Notes: generated from the letters alone by a model not told the origin. A stretch of DNA of 64,000 nucleotides from a halophilic archaeon (GCA_003298465.1 QNGA01000001.1:124001-188000), one strand, 5' to 3'. Shown: positions 32,523 through 41,798, counted from the first letter of the stretch. Translations and numbers: made by a program.

Positions 32523-34180
32523 GCGACCTCGCCGTCCTTGCGCAGGGCGTGAACCTCCTGTGGGTGCTGGTGGCGACCTTCCTCATCTTCTTCATGCACG
32601 CTGGGTTCGCCATGCTGGAGGCGGGCCAGGTGCGCTCGAAGAACGTCGCCAACCAGTTGACGAAGAACCTGCTCACCTGGAGCGTCGGCGTCGTCGCCTT
32701 CTTCCTCGTCGGTGCGGCGCTGTCGAGCGTCGTCGGCCACCTCACCGGCGCCGGCGGGCAGTGGTCCGTGGCGGGCGAGTTCGCGAGCGTGCTCGCCCCG
32801 GCGAGCGTCAACGACTGGGTGTCGTGGCTGTTCGGCGCGGTGTTCGCCATGACCGCGGCGACTATCGTCAGCGGCGCCGTCGCCGGGCGGTGCAAACTCA
32901 GGACCTACGTGAGCTACACCGTCCTGCTCGCGGGGGTCATCTACCCGGTCGTCGTCGGGTTCACGTGGGCCGGCGGCGTCCTCGCGACCATCGGCTTCCA
33001 CGACTTCGCGGGCGGCATGGTCGTCCACGGCATGGGCGGCATCGCCGGCCTCACCGCGGCGTGGGTCGTCGGCCCGCGCCTCGGCCGGTTCGACGAGGAC
33101 GGCAGTGCGAACGTCATCCCCGGCCACTCGCTGCCGTTCGCCGTCCTCGGGACGCTCATCCTGGCGTTCGGGTGGTACGGCTTCAACGTCGGCACCGCCG
33201 CGACCGTGTTCGCCGCCGAATCGGGGTCGCTCTCGCTGGCCGCGTTCGAGACCGTCGGTCGCGTCGCGCTCGTGACGACGCTGGGGATGGCCGCGGGCGC
33301 CGTCGGCGCGGCCGCGGTGTCCATCCACCGCACCGACAAGGTCGACACCCTCTACGTCGCCAACGGCCTGCTCGCCGGTCTCGTCGGCATCACCGGCATC
33401 GCGGACGACATCGTCTGGCCGGGGGCGGTCGCGGTCGGCCTGCTCGCCGGCGCGCAACTCCCCGTCGTCTTCACGTTCGTCGAGAAACGCCTGAAAATCG
33501 ACGACGTCTGTGCGGTCTTCCCCGTCCACGGCTCCGCGGGCGTGCTCGGCGCACTCGCCTACCCGTTCGTCGCCGTCGGCACCTGGGAGAGCTTCGCCGT
33601 CGCCGAGGTCCTCTCCGGCCTCGCGGTGCAGGCGACCGGCGTCGTCGTCATCGCCCTCTGGACCGTGACCGCCACTGGAGTCGTGTTCGGCGTCGCCCGC
33701 ACGCTCGGCCAGGCGCGGGTCACGGCCGAACACGAACGCGAGGGCCTCGACGTCGCCGAGCACGGCGTCGACACCTACCCCGAGTTCGGCGTCGACCGCC
33801 CCGCCGACGTGGTCACCGACGGCGGCCGTCCCGAAAGCGAGATACAGATGGTGACGGCCATCGTGCGCCCGGACCGCCTGACCGACGTGAAGCGGGCGCT
33901 CGCCGACGTCGGCGCGCCCAGCCTCACCGTGACGAACGTGAGCGGTCGCGGCAGTCAGCCGGCCAAGCGCGGCCAGTGGCGCGGCGAGAAGTACGTCGTC
34001 GACCTCCACCAGAAGGTCAAGGTCGAGTGCGTCGTCGCCGACATCCCCGCCGAGGACGTGATAGCGGCCGTGCGCGAGGCCGCCAGCACGGGCGAGCCCG
34101 GCGACGGCAAGATATTCGTCCAGTCGATCGACGACGCCTGTCAGGTCCGGACCGGTAAGCGCGGCCCAGAAGCGGTCTGA
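32516..34180 (+). CDS. Ammonium transporter fused to a PII (GlnK-like) signal domain
   Basis: 554 residues. Residues 1 to about 400 are an Amt channel with 11 helices: [28 protein letters not shown] (first pore His) and [17 protein letters not shown] (second pore His). After a linker (about 400-440) comes a full PII domain, about 442-554: [19 protein letters not shown]-loop [11 protein letters not shown]...[12 protein letters not shown], then [11 protein letters not shown] and VRTGKRG. The T-loop Arg that plugs the Amt pore in E. coli GlnK (R47) and Tyr51 are present; Tyr46 is Trp. The fusion would tether the inhibitor to its channel; ATP/2-oxoglutarate sites appear kept. Confidence 0.93.
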   Translation: MVSDLAVLAQGVNLLWVLVATFLIFFMHAGFAMLEAGQVRSKNVANQLTKNLLTWSVGVVAFFLVGAALSSVVGHLTGAGGQWSVAGEFASVLAPASVNDWVSWLFGAVFAMTAATIVSGAVAGRCKLRTYVSYTVLLAGVIYPVVVGFTWAGGVLATIGFHDFAGGMVVHGMGGIAGLTAAWVVGPRLGRFDEDGSANVIPGHSLPFAVLGTLILAFGWYGFNVGTAATVFAAESGSLSLAAFETVGRVALVTTLGMAAGAVGAAAVSIHRTDKVDTLYVANGLLAGLVGITGIADDIVWPGAVAVGLLAGAQLPVVFTFVEKRLKIDDVCAVFPVHGSAGVLGALAYPFVAVGTWESFAVAEVLSGLAVQATGVVVIALWTVTATGVVFGVARTLGQARVTAEHEREGLDVAEHGVDTYPEFGVDRPADVVTDGGRPESEIQMVTAIVRPDRLTDVKRALADVGAPSLTVTNVSGRGSQPAKRGQWRGEKYVVDLHQKVKVECVVADIPAEDVIAAVREAASTGEPGDGKIFVQSIDDACQVRTGKRGPEAV

Positions 34181-34276
34181 AGCTGCTTTCCCGATTCCGA
34201 CGAGTCCTCCCGTTTCCGACGCCTCCTCGTTCGAGCGCCGGTGGACTTTCGGTCGATTGTCGCGTACGCGACGGGC

Positions 34277-35269
34277 GTGAGCGAGTCAGAACGCGACATC
34301 GCGGCCCCGATCAGCTCGGAACTGGAAAGCCGGGTCGACCGGGCGAGAGAGTGGCTCCTGCTCGACGGGAACCGACTGGTCGTCGCCTTTCTGACGGCGG
34401 CCCTCCTGCTGGCGCTCTTCGGCCTGTCGACGGCGCTCGGACTCCTCCCTCTCGAACGGTCTCAGCCCGCCTTCTACGTGTTCAGCGCGCTCATCGGCGG
34501 AAACATGACCCTCATCACGGTCGTCGTCTCCATCAACCAGCTACTGCTCTCCCGGGAACTGAAGTCGCCGGGGGAACTGGAGTCCCAGATAGAGAACGTC
34601 ATCGACTACCGCCAGGAGGTCGAGGACGCCGCGGGCGAGATAGCCCCGGTGGACCCGCAGGGATTCCTGAAACTGCTGTTCCAGAACACCCGCCAGGAGG
34701 CCCAGCGTCTCGGCGGCCTCGCGACCCAATCGGACGACGCCTGGGACGAAGTGAACGACCTCGTGACGACGTTGACCGACCACGTCGACGAGATTACCCG
34801 CATTCTGGAGGAGTCTGACGCCGACATCTTCCAGGTCCTGTCGGTCACGCTGACCACCAACTACGCGAACCAGATAAATCGCGCTCGCCGGATTCGCCAC
34901 CGGCGAAGCGACGAACTCTCGGAGTCGACCCTCGACTGCCTCGGGCGACTCATCGACCGACTCCAGGAGATCGACGTCGCCCGCCAGTACTTCAAGAGCG
35001 TCTACCTCCAGGACGAACTCTCGTCGCTGTCGCGGGTCCTGCTGTACGCCGGCATCCCGGCCGAGGCGTTCTCCGTGGTCGTCCTCCTCTCGTTCACCGG
35101 GAGCGGGACGACCGTCCTGGCCGCGAACAGGGCGGTCCTCCTCCCTATCTCGCTGGTCGTCGGGCTCCTCCCGCTCTCGATTCTCTTCTCGTACATCCTC
35201 CGGACCGCGACGGTCACCGAACGCACGGCGGCCACGATACCGTTCACGACTCCGGAACAGGAACGGTAG
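34277..35269 (+). CDS. Haloarchaeal four-helix membrane protein, unknown
   Basis: 330 residues if GTG 34277 (MSESERDIAAPISSEL) is used; GTG 34241 would add 12. Two hydrophobic helices near the N-terminus (LVVAFLTAALLLALFGL and AFYVFSALIGGNMTLITVVVSINQLL), a long soluble helical middle (about 95-240, EELxxRL-type, with QNTRQEAQRLGGL and heptad-like runs suggesting coiled coil), then two C-terminal helices. No domain recognised; no operon partner. Confidence 0.72.
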   Translation: MSESERDIAAPISSELESRVDRAREWLLLDGNRLVVAFLTAALLLALFGLSTALGLLPLERSQPAFYVFSALIGGNMTLITVVVSINQLLLSRELKSPGELESQIENVIDYRQEVEDAAGEIAPVDPQGFLKLLFQNTRQEAQRLGGLATQSDDAWDEVNDLVTTLTDHVDEITRILEESDADIFQVLSVTLTTNYANQINRARRIRHRRSDELSESTLDCLGRLIDRLQEIDVARQYFKSVYLQDELSSLSRVLLYAGIPAEAFSVVVLLSFTGSGTTVLAANRAVLLPISLVVGLLPLSILFSYILRTATVTERTAATIPFTTPEQER

Positions 35270-36040
35270 CTACCCGAGCGTCTTCTCGGCCCACTTGACC
35301 GCGTAGTCGACGCCGTGGTCGCGGTACGCCCCGGTGTCCAGCGCCGTGAAGGGGGCTGGCGGTTCGACGCCGTGCTTGATGCCGCTGCAGGCGAGTTCGG
35401 CGGCGTCGGCGAAGTCCGTCTCGCCCCGGGAGACCTCCCCGGTTACGCCCTCGATTCTCGGTTCGATACGCTCGCCGGCGTCCGCCCACGCGGCGAACAG
35501 CTCCGGGTGGTCGCCCTCCCAACCCGCGAACACCTTCCGGGTGTGAAGTCCCTTGTAGGCGTCGAACAGCGCGGCCGCGAGCTGGTAGGTGCTTCCCGCG
35601 TCGAGCGGGACCGCGGCGGCGAACTCCGGATACCGGTCCTCGAAGAAGCCGAGGAACTGTTCGGGCAGCGCCAGGCCGACCTCGACGAGCGCCTCCGCGA
35701 CGAGGAAGTCGACGAACGGCTCGGGCGACCCCTCGACGCGCGGTTTCACGAAGACGACCGGCGGCGCCGTCTGGCGGGTCCAGGCGACGCTGCCGTCGCC
35801 CGGCATGCCGACGACGAGGTCCGACCCCGCGAAGCGCCGGAGGAGTTCCGGCGCGTCCTCGGGCAACCACGCCCCGGGACAGGAGAACGGTCGGAGTTCG
35901 TCCGTCAGCAACGCGAGGTCGTCGCGGGCCGCGACGGGCAGCGTCTCGAAGTCGCGCTCGCAGTCGAGGACGAGCGCGTCGGGCGCGTGCTCGTCGCGGA
36001 CCGCCGCGACCTCGTCGGGTGAGTCGCGTTCGTCGAACAT
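35270..36040 (-). CDS. Conserved haloarchaeal protein of unknown function
   Basis: 256 acidic residues, no membrane segment. Starts MFDERDSPDEVAAVRDEHAPDALVLDCERDFETLPV; rich in Phe/Trp/Pro; central LPEQFLGFFEDRYPEFAAAVPLDAGSTYQLAAALFDAYKGLHTRKVFAGWEG. Residue pattern suggests a stable globular fold but no family is recognised. It is coupled to the 30-codon micro-ORF upstream (TGATG overlap). Confidence 0.8.
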   Translation of the reverse strand: MFDERDSPDEVAAVRDEHAPDALVLDCERDFETLPVAARDDLALLTDELRPFSCPGAWLPEDAPELLRRFAGSDLVVGMPGDGSVAWTRQTAPPVVFVKPRVEGSPEPFVDFLVAEALVEVGLALPEQFLGFFEDRYPEFAAAVPLDAGSTYQLAAALFDAYKGLHTRKVFAGWEGDHPELFAAWADAGERIEPRIEGVTGEVSRGETDFADAAELACSGIKHGVEPPAPFTALDTGAYRDHGVDYAVKWAEKTLG

Positions 36041-36132
36041 CAGGCGAGGAGCCAGAGGTTCGCCATGACGGCGACGACGAGCAGCGCGGTCAGCGCGATG
36101 GTTCCGACGGTGATTTTCGTTGCCGTGCTCAT
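36040..36132 (-). CDS. 30-residue single-helix membrane microprotein
   Basis: ATG 36132 to TGA 36042-36040: MSTATKITVGTIALTALLVV then AVMANLWLLA. One hydrophobic helix covering most of the peptide, with a short polar N-terminus. The stop overlaps the start of the 256-residue protein gene (TGATG), so its translation is linked to that gene. Looks like a genuine small membrane protein; no homologue recalled. Confidence 0.6.
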   Translation of the reverse strand: MSTATKITVGTIALTALLVVAVMANLWLLA

Positions 36133-36231
36133 ACCTCCGGATTCCCGCCGCTCTCGTTTAAAATCTGCGTATCCCCCGCAACGGCGGTCCGCGTATTCCG
36201 CGACGGCGGCGTCGGACGACCGGCGCCGCGG

Positions 36232-37716
36232 TCAGTCCGCGCCGGTGCGGGAACCCACGTCCGACTCGCGGGCGATTCGCTTCCACTCGCCGGTCCAGAA
36301 CCGGAAGGTGTTGACGCCCGCGCGGAGGTACATGTCGCCGAGGATGGCGGCGTAGACGGCAACGAGACCGAGCCCCATCCCGGGAGCGAACGACCAGTTG
36401 CCGAGCGAGAAAATCGCGACCCCGGCCGGGAGCGCGAGGAAGGCGACGGGAAGCTTGTAGAGATAGGTCCCGATGAACGTGCCGTACAGCGGCCACTTCG
36501 TGTCGCCCGCGCCGCGCAGGCCGCCCCGCATCGTCCGCGAGACGCTGAACGCGCCGACGCCGAGTCCGAACACCCTGACGAACTCGACGGTCAGGTCCAG
36601 CACCTCGGCGCTGGTGCCGAACCCCTTGGCGATGGGTCGGGCGGCGACGATGAGAACGACCGCGAGCAGCAGTTGCGTGGCCAGCGCGATGCGTAGCGTC
36701 TGCCAGCCGTAGGCGTCGGCCTCCTCCTCCTCGCCCGCACCGATGCTCTGGCCGACCAGCGTGCTGGAGGCGGTCGAGTACCCCCACGCCGGCATCATCG
36801 CGAGCAGCATCACCCGGCGTCCGATGGCGTACGCCGCGACGACGCCCGTCCCGAGCGAGCCCAGGACGAACAGGAACGGGAACCGGCCGAACGTCCGCGA
36901 GAGACGCGTCCCGGCCAGCGGCAGGCCGACGCGGACGATCTCGCGGGCGATGGCGGTGTCCCACTGCTTGCCGCCGAGACGCAACTGCACCGAGAAACGA
37001 CCCGACAGCAACGCGACCATGAAGATGGCGGCCGCGAGCGTGTTCGCCACCGCGGTCCCCCACGCGGCACCGGCGACGCCCATCGACTCGATGGGGCCGA
37101 CTCCGAAGATGAGCACGGCGTTCAGCGCGATGTTCGTGGGGAGGGTGAGCAGACGGACGTACATCGGCGTCCGGGTGTCGCCGCTGCCCGCGAGCGCCCG
37201 CGCGGCTATCATGCTCCAGAAGCGGAACGAGACCGAGAGCATGATTATCTCGAGGTAGGTCGCGCCCTTCTCGACGACCGCCGGTTCGTCCGTCAGGACG
37301 CGTATCATCGGTTCGGCGTACAGCCACGTCGCCACCGTGATGGGGACGGCGAGGAGCAGGGCGAGCCACAGCGACTGCTTGATGGCGAAGTCGGCTCTCG
37401 CGTGCTGGTCGGCTCCCTTGAAGCGCGAGACGACGCTGATGGTCCCGCTCGTCAGCGCCAGCGCGAGTCCGAACGGGACGAAGAAGTACTGGAACCCGAA
37501 CTCCAGGCCCGCGACGGCGGTGGGACCGAGCGCCACGCTCACCATGAAGAAGTCCGCGACGCGCAGCAGCGTCCGCATCCCGCCCGTGACCATCACCGGA
37601 ATGGCGAGGTCGAACGCCTCCTCGCCCTTCTCGCGGTCGAGCAGCCCGAGGCGGGCAAGGGCGGCCGGGAAGAGAAAGAGCACCCGCTGGATTCGGTTCC
37701 TGACGCCGCGTAACAT
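36232..37716 (-). CDS. MATE-family multidrug/polysaccharide exporter
   Basis: 494 residues from ATG 37716 (MLRGVRNRIQRVLF). Twelve hydrophobic segments in two MatE repeats: AIPVMVTGGMRTLLRVADFFMVSVALGPTAVAGLEFG in the first and GLPLAGTRLSRTFGRFPFLFVL...YAIGRRVMLLAMMPAWGYSTASSTLVGQSIGAGEEEEADAYG in the second. Members exchange cationic compounds for Na+ or H+. The GQSIGAGE motif is typical. Substrate unknown. Probably monocistronic. Confidence 0.93.
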   Translation of the reverse strand: MLRGVRNRIQRVLFLFPAALARLGLLDREKGEEAFDLAIPVMVTGGMRTLLRVADFFMVSVALGPTAVAGLEFGFQYFFVPFGLALALTSGTISVVSRFKGADQHARADFAIKQSLWLALLLAVPITVATWLYAEPMIRVLTDEPAVVEKGATYLEIIMLSVSFRFWSMIAARALAGSGDTRTPMYVRLLTLPTNIALNAVLIFGVGPIESMGVAGAAWGTAVANTLAAAIFMVALLSGRFSVQLRLGGKQWDTAIAREIVRVGLPLAGTRLSRTFGRFPFLFVLGSLGTGVVAAYAIGRRVMLLAMMPAWGYSTASSTLVGQSIGAGEEEEADAYGWQTLRIALATQLLLAVVLIVAARPIAKGFGTSAEVLDLTVEFVRVFGLGVGAFSVSRTMRGGLRGAGDTKWPLYGTFIGTYLYKLPVAFLALPAGVAIFSLGNWSFAPGMGLGLVAVYAAILGDMYLRAGVNTFRFWTGEWKRIARESDVGSRTGAD

Positions 37717-38014
37717 CTGTTCGGGGTTTGTGAGCGAAAGTAAAGGTTCTTCGCAATGACGCCGGACGTTGCCGGAAGGAGGCCCTTCGTTTCGGGTCGA
37801 GTCCGTCTTCGCGGTCGACGTCAAACCCGGAGACGGCGAGACGACGCCGTCACCGGCGGCGGGAAGACTTCGGCGGTGAGAGGACGACGTCGCCGACGGT
37901 AGCAGCCGGGCTTTCCGTTCGAAGGAGCGAGCCCTCGTTCGGTCCGTCGACCGGACCGACCGTCGACCGGGCCGGCGCTCGAAACGGCTCCGGCGCGAGC
38001 GGACGACCGGTCGA
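37717..38014. other. 298-nt gap between the MATE and lipoprotein genes
   Basis: No gene recognised. It contains a degenerate ORB-like stretch CCCTTCGTTTCGGGTCGAG at about 37783-37801, with the G-run on the minus strand. The rest is GC-rich without obvious hairpins or T-runs. Confidence 0.4.
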
Positions 38015-38548
38015 TTACTCCTTCTCGCCGGAGACGTCGATGACGTACTTCGAGATCCGGTTCCAGTCCGCCTCCTGGAAGTAGACGTTGAAGTCCCACT
38101 TGCCGCCCGGCGAGAGCGAATCGATCTCGTCCGTCTCGCTCTCGTCGATGAACTCGTTGAACGCCTCACCCTTGTCGTCGTATAGGGTCACTTCTGCTTC
38201 GACTTCCGAGTACGGCTCGTTGCCGGTGTTCTTTACGACGCCGTAGACGCCAGCGCCGTTCTCGGTCCGGTACAGGCGGGTTTGGGTGACCTTGAGCGTC
38301 TTCTTCTCGTTTATCTCCTCGACGACGTTCCAGAAGTCCTCGTCGCCGTCCTTGCTCTCGTTGTTCGTCGTCTGGTTGCCCCCACCGTTCGTGGTGGTGG
38401 TGGTGCCACCGTTGCCGCCGGCGTTACCGTTTCCGTCGTTCCCCATGCAGCCTGCGATCGAAAGCGTTCCTGCCGCAATACCCGTGGTCTTGATGAACTT
38501 CCGTCGATCCACGTTCGGAAGAAGGCGTCTGAGACACACGAGCGACAT
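38015..38548 (-). CDS. Tat-exported lipoprotein with FxLYD-like domain
   Basis: 177 residues. Twin-arginine lipoprotein signal DRRKFIKTTGIAAGTLSIAGC at about 14-34 with lipobox AGC, so the mature protein is lipid-anchored on the outside. Next is a Gly/Asn/Thr-rich spacer, then LKVTQTRLYRTENGAGVYGVVKNTGNEPYSEVEAEVTLYDDKGE, typical of FxLYD/DUF3426-like secreted beta domains. A later start is possible since 13 residues precede the RR motif. Function unknown. Confidence 0.88.
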   Translation of the reverse strand: MSLVCLRRLLPNVDRRKFIKTTGIAAGTLSIAGCMGNDGNGNAGGNGGTTTTTNGGGNQTTNNESKDGDEDFWNVVEEINEKKTLKVTQTRLYRTENGAGVYGVVKNTGNEPYSEVEAEVTLYDDKGEAFNEFIDESETDEIDSLSPGGKWDFNVYFQEADWNRISKYVIDVSGEKE

Positions 38549-38592
38549 GTCTGCATTTGAAAAGCTTTTTTCAGTGCCGTCCCGCGAACGGC

Positions 38593-38654
38593 GCGGCCGT
38601 AGGCGAGGGCGTCTACAGTCGCGTGCGGCCGTAGGCGAGCGTCTGCAGTCGCGT
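38593..38654. repeat. Two-copy tandem repeat, about 31 bp
   Basis: Copy 1 (38593-38624) and copy 2 (38625-38654) both start GCGGCCGTAGGCGAG and end CAGTCGCGT; copy 2 lacks two bases and has one substitution. It lies between the divergently read lipoprotein start and the end of oapC. Confidence 0.7.
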
Positions 38655-38715
38655 GGATCGTCCGGGACACAGCATCGGCTCCTCAGACGAGTCGTGACCC
38701 GCGAACGAGAAGAAC

Positions 38716-39444
38716 CTAGGTGTCGGCCACGTCGGACCAGGAGTCCGGTACCTGGATGACATACCGACCGTTCTCCTGGAGGGCGATGATGTACTCCTGG
38801 CGCTCGTACAGTTCCATCAGGTTGAGTTCGTACTGGCCCGGGTTCACCACCTTGATGCTCTCGAACTGGCTGTTGAGCTCCTCGCGAAGCTCTTCGAGGC
38901 TCGGCTGCTCGTCGTCGGGCGCGTCCACGACGGTTCCCGCTCCCGCTGTGGACGACCGTTCAGGCAGTTCGTCGTCGGCCACGACGTCCGTTCGCGCGCT
39001 CGCCTGCGCGCTGTCCTCGTCGGCCGGCACGTCCTCGGCCTCGACGTCCGGCCCCGGCTCCGGACCGCTTGCGGTGGGCTCGCTCGCACCGGCGCTCCCC
39101 TCGGCGTCGGAGACGCGCCGTTCCGGTTCCGCGGCACTCTCGTCTCTCGGTCCGGTCGTATCGCGGGTTCCTACCCACTCCTTGACGGTGGAGGCCGCAC
39201 GTCCGACCGCGCTGGCGTCGGAGTCAGCGTCCGACGCGTCCGGCGCCCCCGGCGACGCGGCGGGCGTCGTTTCACCTGGAGTCGCGTCCCTCTCGGTCCC
39301 GGCGTCGGTTCCCGAATCGCTTCCGGCGTCGACGCCGGCGGGGCGAAACTGGAACTTGTTTCCGCCGCAGTTCGGACAGCCGGAGAGCATCTCCTTCGAC
39401 CCGTCGGCGAACGCCCGGCCGCAGTTCGTACACTCGTGCGGCAT
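38716..39444 (-). CDS. oapC: OapC/ArvC family zinc-ribbon protein
   Basis: 242 residues. N-terminal zinc ribbon CTNCGRAFADGSKEMLSGCPNCGG (about 5-28), a long acidic Ser/Ala/Glu-rich disordered middle (about 40-175), and a conserved C-terminal domain ESIKVVNPGQYELNLMELYERQEYIIALQENGRYVIQVPDSW. This pair of end domains is the family signature. Third gene of the origin-associated set, joined to oapB by a TAATG overlap. The disordered middle includes a weak ORB-like string at 39264-39284. Confidence 0.88.
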   Translation of the reverse strand: MPHECTNCGRAFADGSKEMLSGCPNCGGNKFQFRPAGVDAGSDSGTDAGTERDATPGETTPAASPGAPDASDADSDASAVGRAASTVKEWVGTRDTTGPRDESAAEPERRVSDAEGSAGASEPTASGPEPGPDVEAEDVPADEDSAQASARTDVVADDELPERSSTAGAGTVVDAPDDEQPSLEELREELNSQFESIKVVNPGQYELNLMELYERQEYIIALQENGRYVIQVPDSWSDVADT

Positions 39445-39836
39445 TATTTGCGTGAGATGAGCGCGCTGATGAGGTTCTCGTCCTTGTGGAGCGTCTCGAT
39501 CTGGTTCGCCGGACCGATGACCGTGAGCGTCGAGGTCGACTCGCGACCCATCAGCCGACCGAGGAACCCACCGTCGGAGGTCTCCGAGCGCGGGTACGTC
39601 TCTATCTCGATGCCGTTGAACTCGTCCGGACTGATTTCGGTCATCGTCACCTCGATGAGTTTGCTCTCCTCGTCGGGTGAGAGCCCCTCTTCGAGGATGA
39701 CGATGTTGCCGTCCCGGACCCCGTCGAGGATCATCCGGATCTTCTCCATGCTCGTCTTGCCGGACATCCGTTCGCCGCCTATGAGGTCGACCTGAACGCC
39801 GTCGTCCCCGTTTTTCACTTCTGCCATTGGTATCAC
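39444..39836 (-). CDS. oapB: OapB/ArvB family protein (DUF2073)
   Basis: 130 residues: VQVDLIGGERMSGKTSMEKIRMILDGVRDGNIVILEEGLSPDEESKLIEVTMTEISPDEFNGIEIETYPRSE, the DUF2073 sequence, ending in a short Ser-Arg-Lys tail. Always found with the Era-like GTPase in haloarchaea; the job is unknown. It overlaps oapA by 4 nt (ATGA) and oapC by 1 nt, so the three are made from one transcript. Confidence 0.92.
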   Translation of the reverse strand: MIPMAEVKNGDDGVQVDLIGGERMSGKTSMEKIRMILDGVRDGNIVILEEGLSPDEESKLIEVTMTEISPDEFNGIEIETYPRSETSDGGFLGRLMGRESTSTLTVIGPANQIETLHKDENLISALISRK

Positions 39837-40474
39837 CCGAAGTACTCCGCGATTTTCTCGTACACCTCGTCCATGTTGTCGCCCTCCAGCGCCGATAGCG
39901 GAATCGTCTCGTGCTGCGGGTAGGCGTTGCGGATTCGCTGAACGCTGGAATCCTCGAGGTCGGTCTTGTTCGCCAGGATGAGCACCGGCAGGTCCTGGCT
40001 CTCGATGATGCCGATGAGCATCGTGTTCACCTGCGTGAACGGGTCGTTCGTGCTGTCGAGCACGTAGATGACGCCGTCCACGTCCTCGCGAAGCCAGTGC
40101 ATCGCCTCGGCGACGCCTTCCGTCGCCTCGCGCGAGCGACGCACGGCGTCCTCTTTCTCCATGTCGTGGTCGAGGAACTCCTCGTAGTCGACCTTCGTCG
40201 TGACGCCGGGCGTGTCGACGATGTCGATGCTGACCGTCTTGCCGTTGCGTTCTATCTCGACGTCCTCCTTACGGCGGGCGCGCCGCGTTTCGTGTGGAAT
40301 GTGACTCTCCGGACCGACGGCGTCACCGGTCCAATCACGAGCGATACGATTGGCGAGTGTCGTCTTCCCCGCGTTGGGCGGTCCGTAGATGCCGATTCGT
40401 TTCGGCTCCTCGGCGGAGAAGAGCTTGTCCGTCACGCTTGCAATACTTTTCCTGAGACCTGTGAACAATCCCAT
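39833..40474 (-). CDS. oapA: OapA, Era-like origin-associated GTPase
   Basis: 213 residues. G1 GPPNAGKT at 31-38, G2 region TRRARRKEDVEIERNGKTV, G3 DTPGV, G4 NKTDLED, G5 SALEGDN. N-terminal basic helix (GLRKSIASVTDKLF) may bind membrane or nucleic acid. First gene of the oapABC operon that borders the origin in haloarchaea; it likely senses or supports an origin-linked or membrane process. A good Shine-Dalgarno GGGAGG stands about 9 nt before ATG 40474, and the promoter is probably the TTTAAGT at 40556-40562 (minus). Confidence 0.92.
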   Translation of the reverse strand: MGLFTGLRKSIASVTDKLFSAEEPKRIGIYGPPNAGKTTLANRIARDWTGDAVGPESHIPHETRRARRKEDVEIERNGKTVSIDIVDTPGVTTKVDYEEFLDHDMEKEDAVRRSREATEGVAEAMHWLREDVDGVIYVLDSTNDPFTQVNTMLIGIIESQDLPVLILANKTDLEDSSVQRIRNAYPQHETIPLSALEGDNMDEVYEKIAEYFG

Positions 40475-40862
40475 CCTTTTTCCTCCCAGACCCTTGCTGT
40501 CGGAGGATTACGCCGACGTGCGGGGCTGTGTGCGCGTAGAACTTCACGCCATTCACTTAAACCTACGTCAGACAACGGTTGACACAACGATGGGGCACAA
40601 AACGCAAGAAGAGCGTCGATCCGCCGAACAGAACCCTCCCCGCGTCCTCTCACCGGACTGTTCGGTCGACGAACCAGCGGTTCCACCGGACCCCGGACGA
40701 CCGAACTGGCGGGTCGCCTATCGGACCGGTGACTGCTCGGTCGAATCGACGGTCGGTCGCTCGATGCAGAGCGTTGACGATGGACGACCGAAGCGAACGG
40801 AACCGACCCGTGTACCTGGTCGAAGGGTACCGTCGGCGGACGTTACGCAATGCCCTTTCGCG

Positions 40863-40884
40863 GTTTCCACCTGAAACGGAGGGG
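40863..40884 (+). repeat. ORB element 1 (forward)
   Basis: TTTCCACCTGAAACGGAGGG then GT: full core with downstream G-run. Presumed Orc1/Cdc6 binding site near the oapA side. Confidence 0.8.
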
Positions 40885-40931
40885 TCGGGCGTGCGAGGGG
40901 GAACGTCCGTGTAAACGGCACTGGAAGCGAA

Positions 40932-40954
40932 GAGGGCACCGTTTCTACTGGAAC
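40932..40954 (-). repeat. Degenerate ORB element (reverse)
   Basis: Plus strand GAGGGCACCGTTTCTACTGG AAC; reverse orientation relative to ORB 1, so the two face each other 48 nt apart. G-run is shortened. Confidence 0.45.
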
Positions 40955-41317
40955 AACGATTCGCGGCGTCGACGGTCCGTGGCTCCCAGCGGTGGTCCGC
41001 AATCGTCCGTTCCGCTCTCTCCGCGGTTCGCTGTCTGGAGCTGTAACCGTCGCCGGACGCTTCTCGATTACGGCAGTGTCCATCGTTCGCGAGGGACGGC
41101 TATCGCGTCGGTGAACGTCGTTCGCGCGAGATGCCGTTTCCAAGAACCGATCGTTCGAGAAGACGGTCGGTCGAGGAGACGTTCGTCCGAGAAAGACGGT
41201 TGTCCACGGGAGATGGTCGGTCGTCTGGTCGGCGGTCAGTAGCGTCGACGGTCGGTGACGTCGACGGTCGATGACGTCGGTGGTCAGCGGTATCGGTTGG
41301 GGCGTCGGTAGCGTCGA

Positions 41318-41343
41318 TGGAGAGCGTCGGTGGAGAGCGTCGG
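41318..41343. repeat. 13-bp perfect tandem repeat inside oriC
   Basis: TGGAGAGCGTCGG occurs twice in direct succession (41318-41330, 41331-41343), within a longer GTCGG-rich low-complexity stretch from about 41190. Confidence 0.7.
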
Positions 41344-41426
41344 TGGACGATAGCGACGTTCGGTGCCCGATCGTTCGGACGAGTGTAGAAACCTCGACCT
41401 GTTCTCTCCGGCACACGACACACACC

Positions 41427-41449
41427 GACCCCCTCGTTTCAGGTGGAAC
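41427..41449 (-). repeat. ORB element 2 (reverse)
   Basis: Minus strand reads GTTCCACCTGAAACGAGGGG GTC. It lies 70 nt left of the AT-rich segment, inverted relative to ORB 3 on the other side. Confidence 0.8.
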
Positions 41450-41518
41450 GTCGGGACGAGATGGGACCGGGGGGTCGGTCGGCGGTGTAGCGAGTATACT
41501 TCCAACAGCTACCGGCTT

Positions 41519-41576
41519 CTAGAAAAGGAAGTCCTCTAGTTTGCGGGTATTGTTTAATTGCGTATTACATAAGCGT
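41519..41576. promoter_or_regulatory. AT-rich duplex-unwinding element
   Basis: The most AT-rich stretch of the region, core TTGTTTAATTGCGTATTACAT (about 41550-41570), lying between inverted ORBs 2 and 3. This is the expected melting site. Confidence 0.7.
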
Positions 41577-41617
41577 TCCCCTTCTAGGAACCCCTCCCCT
41601 CCCCCCGCCCTCTCCCC

Positions 41618-41645
41618 GTTCCACCCGAAACGAAGGGGTGGGGGA
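41618..41645 (+). repeat. ORB element 3 (forward)
   Basis: GTTCCACCCGAAACGAAGGG, then GTGGGGG. Preceded by a C-rich tract (41590-41617). With ORB 2 it brackets the unwinding element. Confidence 0.8.
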
Positions 41646-41798
41646 GTGTCCCCCGAAATCGAGTCTCGCGAATCGTCCCGGGGAAATGGTATTCGTCCAG
41701 ACGTGATGGATCGACGAGGAGTCGAACGACCGGTCGCTTCGAGCGAAAGGCTCCGCCCAGATTGGTGTCGACGTCCGGGGCGGGTTCGCCAACCACGC

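Noticed and set aside
41190..41400. Possible CRISPR array in the origin
   Set aside because: The GTCGG-rich repeats are short, irregular and without fixed spacers; no cas genes are adjacent.
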